The notes under the pieces were generated by a model that saw only the letters and a program-made list of their open reading frames with translations, searched no databases and was not told the origin of the DNA. A program made the translations under genes and the position numbers. A stretch of 64,000 nucleotides of DNA from Lathyrus oleraceus. Its lineage: Eukaryota; Streptophyta; Magnoliopsida; Fabales; Fabaceae. Below are positions 13,220 to 21,100 of the stretch, piece after piece (position 1 is the stretch's first letter; the number at the start of each line of letters is the position of its first letter). The DNA lies in NCBI RefSeq assembly GCF_024323335.1, contig NC_066585.1, positions 76,804,109-76,868,108 of the forward strand, read 5' to 3'.

Positions 13220-13986
13220 TTTTTATTTTTACTAATTAAATCTTAATTTTTGATTGGATAAATGAAACAAGTGTGGATTGCTAATAATGGCCACTGATTA
13301 ATTTGAATCGATGGTTTGGATCGAATCAAAGAAGCACACCAAGAAGCACACATTATTAATAAATTAAAATGCCTATAATGCCCTTTTTATATGATTTAAT
13401 CATTCTAAATCAATTGAATCAAATAAAAATTCCAACTTCTAAAATGAGTATGATAAAAATAAAATAAGGACATGGAAAATTCTATTTATTTAATCCGAAT
13501 ATTTTGGCGAAAGAATAAAATTAAGACGACTGAAAATGAATAAAAGTCGGGCAAAAATTTGCTCGAAAAATTAAACCGGATACATTAAAATGATCAATGC
13601 GAAATATACTTATTGAAAAAATACAGCGTTTCTTTTAATTTTGAAATAAATTTTCACCGGTTAATAGGCTCAGGCGGGTCAAAATGCAACCGAAACAGTC
13701 GCTGAAAAATATAACGGGCACACCAGTTTAAACTACATGAACCGTAGGTTAATAATACCGGCGTCTGCAATTTTAAATTTGAAACTTTTTATCTGTTGAT
13801 TTTGTCCGTACTTGAGGAAAGATTCAACCGATTTGTCTATATTTTCAATAAATTTATCCTGATTGATATTTCAGGTATTATTAATGATAAAATGCATGTT
13901 ATGCTGTACATATGATGTAAACTGAAAATTAAATCGAATTTATGAAAATTTAAAATGCCCGGACAAAATTGGGGTATGACAGGGCC

Positions 13987-14730
13987 CAACCTGAGTTGGC
14001 CCAAAACGGAACTACCAAGGCCCTAAATAGCTTGGTCAAACATTGACCTTCTAGGGAGATGTCTGGGCCGTTGGATCAGAATACCTTGACCTGGTCAACA
14101 GATCAAAGGGGGCGCGTGAGGGTACACCACCATATGGTGGGGGGATCCACACAAGATCCCCTGGTTGACTCAGAAGTCAACAAAATGTGGTGCCTCCTGG
14201 AGAGGCCATGTGGCGCCCATGCAGCCACCAATTTCACGATATAAAAATAAAAATTGAGAGAGAGAGAGAGATCCATTTGCTCCTCTCATTCTCTCTCTTC
14301 ACTCTAAAGAGCAGAGTTGCTTTGTAACTCTCTCTTCCCACTTTCGTCGCCAACCCCGGCCAAACCTGCCGGAGAAGACGGTGGCGGCCGGCCAACCGCG
14401 GTGGCGCCGCCTTCTTCTCCGGCGACGTCAACCCCAAACAAAAAAAAACAAATACAAACCCTACTTGTTTTTCGCTCCTCTATCCAAATCCGACCTTGGT
14501 TTCTCAAGAATCCTTCTTAAATGGCCGAATCGAGGCTCTCCTTTGAAACACAAAACTAAAACCTAGACCTAAACTCTCTCTCTCACGCGACCAACAAAAA
14601 CCTAGTTCATCATACCCTAAATACCAACCAATATCCTAACCCTAAACTCTAAGATTCAAGACTCTACAGTCGCGCTTTGAAGAAATTAAAATGGGGGTTT
14701 CACTCGGTACAGAGAGGCGAAAATGATGAT
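13987..14730 (-). repeat. Element C: 3' LTR, segment 2 of 3
   Basis: This LTR sequence lies between insertions S and D. It contains a GC-rich, Sp1-like block at 14340-14430 built from CCGGAGAAG motifs on both strands. On the opposite (plus) strand there is a TATA-like ATATAAAAATA near 14240, followed by a long CT-rich run. No open frame of note. The last five bases (14726-14730, ATGAT) are the D target site. Confidence 0.8.
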
Positions 14731-16485
14731 TGATCGCTCGACTGGGTGAGTCGAGAATGGGATACAAACTGCAAGTGCACAGTTCTATCGCGTAGTTTTA
14801 AAAGATATCGATCCCACAGGGACTTATGAATCGATATACCGTTATCTAAGGTTACTACGTAAATCTAAGGTGAAAATGTTTGATTGTTTGGGAAAAACTA
14901 AGAGCTAAACTAATATCTAGATTAAATATTAATAAGACGGATATCGGTATGTAGTTCGTCAAAACTAGGGAATCAAGTCTTTGTCGGTTTCTTGGTTTTA
15001 AAATGAATCGTTTCGGTTAACTTTATTGGTTAAAGGTTCTATCTCAAACTCTCGCTCTGTTGAATAAACCATGATTTTATATTAATGTTGCTGTCACTTA
15101 TAATTAAGTCAAAAACCATATTTTGAAAACAATAAAGTTGCAGAAACTCTTTTTAAGAAAATACTGACCGTTTTAAACACCCTTATCTCAAACTCTCGCT
15201 CTGTTGACTTAGGTTATATAATTAAATCCAAATGCTTAACTCTCGTCCTCACATTCAATCTTTAAAAATACTTTTTGGAAAAGGTCAGAATTTAATTAAC
15301 TCTAAAACTTGCTCTCGCCCTGATCTAGAATTAATGCCTAACTTACACTGTCCAGTTAAAATCTCAAACTCTCGCTCTATTGATTTTAACTTCTTTATGT
15401 CTTTTACTTTTGTAAAAAATCTTGTTATTAAACCTGTAAGTTGAGACCGTAAAAAGATTGATTTTGATTTTAAGTTTAGGTAGACCGACTCAGTCTTGAT
15501 CCCTTATTCTGCTTACTTTACATACCGATACCTAGGCAAATTAGCCAGACATGCTAAATAAATAAGAATTTATATCATGCATAAACAGACTCATTCCAGG
15601 CAGATAATATAGATAAATAATAAAACAAAACACTAAATAATGATTAAAGAACCTGAATGCGTAATACAATAGTCTTGAACACTCCACCAGAAGCCGGTAG
15701 GATTTGTTCTTGGATTCTTCAATTAAACAATAAATTAAGCCAAGGAAATAAAACTAGAATCTAACGTAAGGTTAGATCCGATAAAAAGTTGCACAATAGT
15801 TTCCGGTGTAGAAACTATTATGCGAAAAATATCTAAATGCTAAAAAGGGAAAGGTAAGTTGCAAGGGAAAAAGAATGTAGAACTTGCAAAAGAAATAAAT
15901 AAAATAAACAATGCTGGAAAAGAAAAAATAAGCAAAAGGCGTGAAAAGAAAATTTGGCAGAGCTTCGGCAATGTGAGCGTGGAAAAACCGGTGTCCGTTT
16001 TAGGTTTGTGAGATGGCTATTTATAATAGTGTTGGTAACTGCATTCCGTTTCTCCCATTCTTCAACGTGGCTACATGCGCGGCGTGGATATAGGAGACCA
16101 ACTTCTCAACGTTCCTCTTCAAGTCTTTCTGAGGGCGTGACTTGCGCCAAAAAGCTAGTGGAATGGTGTGACGCTCGTCACACCATGTGTGACGCTCGTC
16201 ACAGTGGTGCTTCTAGTGTGACGCTCGTCACAACCCTTGTGACGCCCGTCACAGGCACAACGTGCGCTTTCTTTGGGCTGGGCTTGGTCTTTGATATTTG
16301 TTTCCTTTTTACTCCTTTCTACACCTCCTTTTCTTCCCTTTTTCACTTTTGCTTCAAAATGGATACCTGACATAAATAGTAAGGAAATACTGCATAATAT
16401 CTGATAAAATGAGATAAACTAAAGTAAATGATAATATAATCTAATTGAATTAAGTCTTAAAATGTGATATAATTTTGTGTTATCA
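14731..16485 (-). repeat. Element D: 3' LTR
   Basis: 1755 bp; on the plus strand it starts TGATCGCTCG and ends GTTATCA. It repeats at 26608-28362 with differences near 14862, 15688, 15856 and 16473. On the minus strand a TATA box lies at 16018-16025, with four palindromes 139 bp or more upstream of it (16164-16253). ATCTCAAACTCTCGCTCT recurs at 15041, 15185 and 15361, with weaker variants at 15236 and 15310. Short frames at 15232-15444 and 15954-16370 recur identically in the other LTR and are not genes. Confidence 0.95.
16164..16253. promoter_or_regulatory. Palindrome cluster upstream of D's LTR TATA box
   Basis: Four inverted repeats of the form TGTGACG-NN-CGTCACA lie at 16164-16185 (arms extended to 10 bp), 16188-16203, 16217-16232 and 16238-16253. 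The spacers are CT, CT, CT and CC. Core-to-core steps are 21, 29 and 21 bp, so two pairs are about two helical turns apart. They lie upstream of the minus-strand TATA at 16018-16025. The TGACG half-sites resemble plant bZIP (TGA/as-1 type) binding sites. Enhancer function is inference. The same cluster is at about 28041-28130 in the other LTR. Confidence 0.75.
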
Positions 16486-17566
16486 AACTCCCCCATACTT
16501 AAATCTTTGCTTGTCCTCAAGCAAAATTCAGTATAGAACTTGTTAAAAGTTTTAGCCAGATGAAATTTCAAAGCACACATCAATTCGTACTAGGTTGCAA
16601 ATGGGTTTTTGTTTGGGAGGACTTGAGTTTAATCTTGACATCAACAACTACCGTTACAACTTAGATAACCCTACCTTATGCAAATCAGTTCAAGTACCCT
16701 ATGATAGCTATCCTGGTTCCTTTAGTCTTATTTTACCCGTTTTCATTCTAGCGAAATCACATTAAGCCCTTTATCTTTTCGCGCACATAGTGGAGTAACC
16801 GGTTAGTGATTATGATCCGCTTTTAGCTAGAAGTTCTGGTACATAAGTCGGATAACTTCATTATTCAGTCCATTGCAAATTGCGGGGGATCGAACCGTAG
16901 TCCGCCCTACCAAGTTCAGTACCAGATTCCTACTGAACCAACTCATAATGGATCTTTCGTATTGTGCTTTTGCATGATCTGCAACCTTTAGATTAAATGA
17001 TCTGGTAAGGATCACCTAATTTACTTAGTGCATTTCTTGATATATTTATATATCTTAGGTTACTTTTGGGGATCATTCACTTATATTCATCGGCTCTCCA
17101 CGTAGTTTGCTATTAAGATGGTGCTGACTTCTGTATAAACTACTTGGGGTTGCCATAGAACTAAAAGTTCAAGGGATCGGTATAATAGGTACTTATCCTG
17201 ATCTAACATATTGAGGTTCTCAGAGCGTTGTTATGGTAATGATTTTGTTTTGATTTCACTCAAGTTTTATAGAGTAAGCAACCTTTATACTTATTGGGTG
17301 TGTTAAAATTTTTTTGTTATGGCTCAAGAAAATTGAGGGAATAGATAATAGAAATTTTCACACTCGGACTTAACTTAAAATAATTTTTTTTTTTTTTTTT
17401 TTTTTTTTTAGATAGTAAGAAAGGGAAATAACAATGAAAGGGAAGGTAACATACTTGAAAAATGGAAATAGGAAGAATATTGTTTCCCCCCCATACTTAA
17501 ACTAAACATTGTCCTCAATGTTTTAAGGGAAAGAAATACATAATGGAAATGCAAAGAAAATAACAA
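16486..17566 (-). other. Element D: 3' untranslated region with PPT and a second PPT-like site
   Basis: Next to the 3' LTR, the minus-strand polypurine tract reads GTATGGGGGAGTT (plus 16486-16498). A second, homologous block at 17486-17517 shares CCCCCATACTTAAA...TTGTCCTCAA and sits just after the stop of the distal ORF. Poly-T lies at about 17387-17411 on the plus strand. No coding sequence was found in this stretch. Confidence 0.85.
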
Positions 17567-18868
17567 CTAAGGCTGCCTTCCGCCTCTGGTTCTTGGACCT
17601 GGTGATCTTTGACGTATGTCTAAGTTGTCGAACCTGCTGAACAATTCAGTAAACCGCTGGTCGGTTATGGCATTCCGAGCGTCCTGTTGCTGTTGCATTT
17701 GACGCATCATCTGCATCATCTCTGCATTCTGTACCTGCATTCCATCGATAGCATCCATAATGTCGTCGTTGGTTGCAGGCCTTCTTCGTCGACGACGTTG
17801 GGAGGATGGGCCAGTTGCATTACCGGAAGGGTTGAGCGGGGCTGAATGTTGTGTAGGAGGATGATCACCTTGTTCCATTTCTTCAAACTCATCTGTTTGT
17901 GGGTTTGTTTGTAAAGGCTCGGTGGTTTCAGGAGCGTTTAGATCATAGAGGTGGCGGTCGGGGTTTGTGACATCAGTTAGGGCGATATTTGGTAGAACAA
18001 CGCTTGGGACAGCCTGGTTGTTCACCATAAGATAATACCCTCCGCCTACTCTGTTTTTAATCAGGCGGCTGGAGCGGCAATAGCTGATATCCATAGACAG
18101 GGGAGGTAGGGATTCTAAAGTTTGGAGTTTATCCCCTAAGTTCAGGCCAAGTGCTATGGATGTTATTAATCCACCAATTATAAAGGGTTGCCGGCCTCTA
18201 GCACATAAGGTGCGGATATGATGAAAGAGAAAAGAGGCGGCGTTTACCTGAGTATCCGGTTCGAAGACGCATTGGAGGAAAAATAGCTCCTTTGAGTTGA
18301 CCTTGCTGTTGTTTGGTCTTCCAAAAATTGTGTTTTGCAAGATGCGGATGAAGTACCGGATAGTGGGGTTATGTATATGGGAGAGAAGGAGTTCTTCCCA
18401 GTTGTAGGTATCTATACCGGTAATTTTCTTAAAAAGGCCAAAAACGCCAACTGTGTTCCAGTTTGAGTTTGGAGGGATTCTGGGGTGTACCTGACCTTCT
18501 ATGGGAAATTGTAACATGGTACTCAATTGGTTTTGGGTTAAGGAGTATTCGGTGTTGAACATGCGGAAGGTTGCGGTACCGGTTAAAAATTCGTCTTCAC
18601 CGGCGGGAGTGGTGTAGTCGTATGAACTTAAGAATTCTAAGGTTAGGGATGGGTAGGTGGGTTGATCATGAGTGCAAAGGAAGGTTAAGTCGGCTAGGCG
18701 GAGCATCCATTCGATACCTTGGAGTAATCCTAATTGTTGTAAACAAGTTAGATCGGGGTACCTGGTGGAAGCGACGCCTCGCTGTTGGAAACGTTCGAAT
18801 TGCTCTTGCTGGTAGTTGTCATCTCCGGATCGGAAGATGATATTTCCGAAATTTTGATTTCCCGCCAT
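17567..18868 (-). CDS. Distal ATHILA ORF-1-family protein (env-position ORF)
   Basis: 433 codons, start ATG at 18868 (MAGNQNFGN). It occupies the position called env-like in Athila elements, but I see neither a signal peptide nor a transmembrane helix, so an envelope role is not supported by the sequence. Residues about 75-260 hold the family pattern (LTLEFLSSYDY, FRMFNTEYSL, IRYFIRILQNTIFG, IIGGLITSIALGL), which is shared with the neighbouring ORF at 19512-20816. The C-terminus has a basic RRRRRR run near residue 365 (possible nuclear localisation), then a Met/Gln-rich stretch suggesting a coiled coil. A TATA box and palindromes lie just upstream, so it may be transcribed on its own. Molecular function is unknown. 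The frame is intact. Confidence 0.85.
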   Translation of the reverse strand: MAGNQNFGNIIFRSGDDNYQQEQFERFQQRGVASTRYPDLTCLQQLGLLQGIEWMLRLADLTFLCTHDQPTYPSLTLEFLSSYDYTTPAGEDEFLTGTATFRMFNTEYSLTQNQLSTMLQFPIEGQVHPRIPPNSNWNTVGVFGLFKKITGIDTYNWEELLLSHIHNPTIRYFIRILQNTIFGRPNNSKVNSKELFFLQCVFEPDTQVNAASFLFHHIRTLCARGRQPFIIGGLITSIALGLNLGDKLQTLESLPPLSMDISYCRSSRLIKNRVGGGYYLMVNNQAVPSVVLPNIALTDVTNPDRHLYDLNAPETTEPLQTNPQTDEFEEMEQGDHPPTQHSAPLNPSGNATGPSSQRRRRRRPATNDDIMDAIDGMQVQNAEMMQMMRQMQQQQDARNAITDQRFTELFSRFDNLDIRQRSPGPRTRGGRQP

Positions 18869-18957
18869 TGTGATGAATTTTTGAAGGGATGATTTGGAAA
18901 GAAATGTATTTGATATGAGAGAATTGTTTTGTGGTGAATGAAGGAAGTTTTGGCAGG

Positions 18958-19186
18958 TATTTATAGGAGAAGGATTGGAAGATAGAAAGAAAAAGTGGTT
19001 GAAGAGTAATTAAGTGTGGTAAATGAAAAATGAATGGGGAATGTAAAAAGTTAAAGTGTAACGTTCGTCTCCAACGGCTCCCTAACGTTCACATGTCTGA
19101 GGGGCGTTACGCTCGTCACAAGGCTGTGACGCTCGTAACAGGCAATAGACGTGCCGTCCGTTATGGGTAGTGTGACGCTCGTCACA
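18958..19186 (-). promoter_or_regulatory. Putative internal promoter of D's distal ORF
   Basis: TATAAATA on the minus strand (18958-18965) lies 90 bp before the ATG at 18868. TGTGACG/CGTCACA palindromes sit at 19105-19120 (one arm degenerate), 19125-19140 (one mismatch) and 19171-19186 (perfect). The nearest palindrome edge is 140 bp upstream of the TATA box, against 139 bp in the LTR promoter. The intervening sequence is mostly unlike the LTR, so this is not simply a recent LTR copy. Promoter activity is inference. Confidence 0.6.
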
Positions 19187-19511
19187 CATTTCTTTTTGGA
19201 AAGGCTTTCAACAGCGCTTCACAGAATTACTTTGGTAGCGTATTTTAATGTTTCATTTTGCTTATGATCATTTTTAGTCTGCAATTTTAATGTATTGTGC
19301 ACGCTTACTTGCTTTGTATAATAATAATAATAGGTAACAACAGTAGAGCGTAATAGCCATTGCATAATAAAATTAACTAAACAGCTTCAATAAGAATGAT
19401 CATAATGTATTACAGGGAAGGAAAACAATGAAATGAAATAGAAATAAACATGAATTCAAACAACATTAATGAAAAATCTAGCCTAAAACTAAATAACTTA
19501 GAAAGAAATAA
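19187..19511. other. Element D: spacer between the two ATHILA-type ORFs
   Basis: AT-rich sequence of about 325 bp with a short AAT run near 19321. No coding potential or repeat was recognised. Confidence 0.7.
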
Positions 19512-20816
19512 CTAAATTCCATCTATCTTCGGATCTCTGGCCGGAGGAGCAAAAGAGTTAACATGATGCCGTAACATACGTAACTGACTTGCCGTGCTGC
19601 TCATGTATTCTAGGATTTCAAGTCTCAAGTTGTGGAAATCTTCCCTGAGGGCGTCTTGCTCTGACATCAAGGCTTCAATGACGGTTTTAATATCTGTTCC
19701 TGGCATATGATGTCGGAGATCAGGCATGGCTGATTCTTCGGTCAGGACAGGCTGAGGAGGAGGATCAATATCATAGTAGCCGGAAGGTGTCTGAGGGTCA
19801 GATTCAGCATGAGAGATATGGTCAACATAGTGCTCATAGTCATCACAAATCTCATAATCCTGGATGGATTCAGTGGATCCAGCCGGAGTTGGGGTTTCAT
19901 TCAGGTTATAGAGCCAGTTCCTTTGGTTATGAACACTAGTTCTAGGATCGGGCATGGTGAATAGGCAGAGAACCTGGTTATCAATAATAAGCTCAAACTC
20001 ATCAGACCCTATGTTTGCTATAAACATAGTGTTGAAGAGGAAGGGTATACTCATAGTAGTAATGCCACACAAAGGGCTAAGGTCAAGCATAGGCTGACGT
20101 AATCCAATAGCATTACCTATCATAGTGATCAAACCGCCTATTCTAATGGGTGCTCGCTCATCCTGGATAAGGTGGTCCAAATTAGCTAACATAAAAGTAG
20201 CACCGTTTACTGGACGGTTCTGGGAAGCACAAAATATGATGAAGAGTTCATCACGTGAAACTGAAGTACTATTTGGCTTCTTCCCAAATAAAGTGTGGGT
20301 CAGGATCTTATGGAAATAGCGAAAAGCTGGGTTATGTATGTTTCCAGAGAGAAACTCATGTTCTTCGGGCTCATCATTTCCAGTCAGCTTACCCCAAAAG
20401 TGTTCAAGCTCTCTATATTCAAAAAGTTCTTCCTGGCTTACAGTGAATGTATCAAAGGAGGTAGGAAAACCCAAAAGGTTGGTGAAGTCTCTAATATTAA
20501 ATTGGTACTCCATATTGAACATTCTGAACTGGATAAAACCTCTGCTAATTCCTTTTCCATGGCTGGGTAGATAGATTAATGAACTAAGGAATTCTAGTGT
20601 GAGTCTCCGGTAGGTGGTGAAATGTCTCAGGATAGGGGAGGTCTCCCATCCTATCTGATTCAGCAAAAACAGGACACTCTGTCTCAATCCAAGGGCAGTC
20701 ATCGCCCAATCATCAGCATATAAACTAGGTAGCATCTCTCTAGCGGCTAGTTCTTCAAACTTTCGTTTCTGAGCCATTCCTCTGAACTTGATACCCATAC
20801 GATCAGAATGTCCCAT
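19512..20816 (-). CDS. Proximal ATHILA ORF-1-family protein
   Basis: 434 codons, start ATG at 20816 (MGHSDRMGIKF), immediately after pol on the minus strand. Family pattern: LTLEFLSSLIYLPS, FRMFNMEYQFNIRDF, FRYFHKILTHTLFGKKPNS, RIGGLITMIGNAIGL. These blocks align in order with the distal ORF, so the two are diverged tandem paralogues. The C-terminal third is acidic and proline-rich. Its last 45 residues (SEQDALREDFHNLRLEILEY and on) look like an amphipathic coiled coil. No membrane segment is seen. Unlike the distal ORF, it has no TATA-plus-palindrome block upstream, so it is probably expressed from the LTR transcript. Function is unknown, and the frame is intact. Confidence 0.85.
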   Translation of the reverse strand: MGHSDRMGIKFRGMAQKRKFEELAAREMLPSLYADDWAMTALGLRQSVLFLLNQIGWETSPILRHFTTYRRLTLEFLSSLIYLPSHGKGISRGFIQFRMFNMEYQFNIRDFTNLLGFPTSFDTFTVSQEELFEYRELEHFWGKLTGNDEPEEHEFLSGNIHNPAFRYFHKILTHTLFGKKPNSTSVSRDELFIIFCASQNRPVNGATFMLANLDHLIQDERAPIRIGGLITMIGNAIGLRQPMLDLSPLCGITTMSIPFLFNTMFIANIGSDEFELIIDNQVLCLFTMPDPRTSVHNQRNWLYNLNETPTPAGSTESIQDYEICDDYEHYVDHISHAESDPQTPSGYYDIDPPPQPVLTEESAMPDLRHHMPGTDIKTVIEALMSEQDALREDFHNLRLEILEYMSSTASQLRMLRHHVNSFAPPARDPKIDGI

Positions 20817-21100
20817 CTGGTTAGTGTTAGCTAGAGAAAAGAAACATGAGTTTAAGTCAGGATTTGGCCAAATGCCGAAAGAAGAAAAGAATTATTATTA
20901 TTATATATATATATTTTTTTTTCTTTTTTTTTTTTTTTTTTAATAAATCAATAATGAATACTAAATAGAAATTAAAAGAATAATTAAGAGAAAAATAGGG
21001 AAATGATAATAATAGTAGAATAATAAAATAACAAATTAATTTGTGGGTTGTCTCCCACTAAGCGCTTTGTTTAAATGTCGCAAGCTCGACAAAGAAACTG
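20817..21100. other. Element D: spacer between pol and the proximal ORF
   Basis: 284 bp, mainly low complexity: an AT dinucleotide run and a poly-T run on the plus strand at about 20893-20942. The stretch GTTGTCTCCCACTAAGCGC next to pol is non-repetitive. No gene is seen. Confidence 0.75.

Larger units (their letters stand above)
8119..13981 (-). mobile_element. S: solo LTR of an Ogre-like element, carrying a LINE
   Basis: A TG...CA-bounded unit (minus strand: TGTCATACCCC start at 13981, GATGCGACA end at 8119) flanked by GGGCC on both sides, with no PBS, gag or pol. This is the product expected from recombination between the two LTRs of one element. Its length is about 5.86 kb, or about 4.45 kb without the LINE. 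The last roughly 1.7 kb resembles C's LTR, but the middle and start do not, apart from the first 27 nt. At 11320-11800 it has a CT-rich leader-like stretch when read on the minus strand. The plus-strand frame at 10901-11305 is antisense to this and is not a gene. Confidence 0.88.

Noticed and set aside
15954..16370. 138-codon frame, repeated at 27831-28247
   Set aside because: It repeats only because both copies lie in D's LTRs. It runs against the element's sense and across the palindromes, with no recognisable domain.
17567..20816. Retroviral-type envelope proteins
   Set aside because: The position is env-like, but no signal peptide, transmembrane helix or cleavage site is visible. The family blocks are those of the ATHILA ORF.
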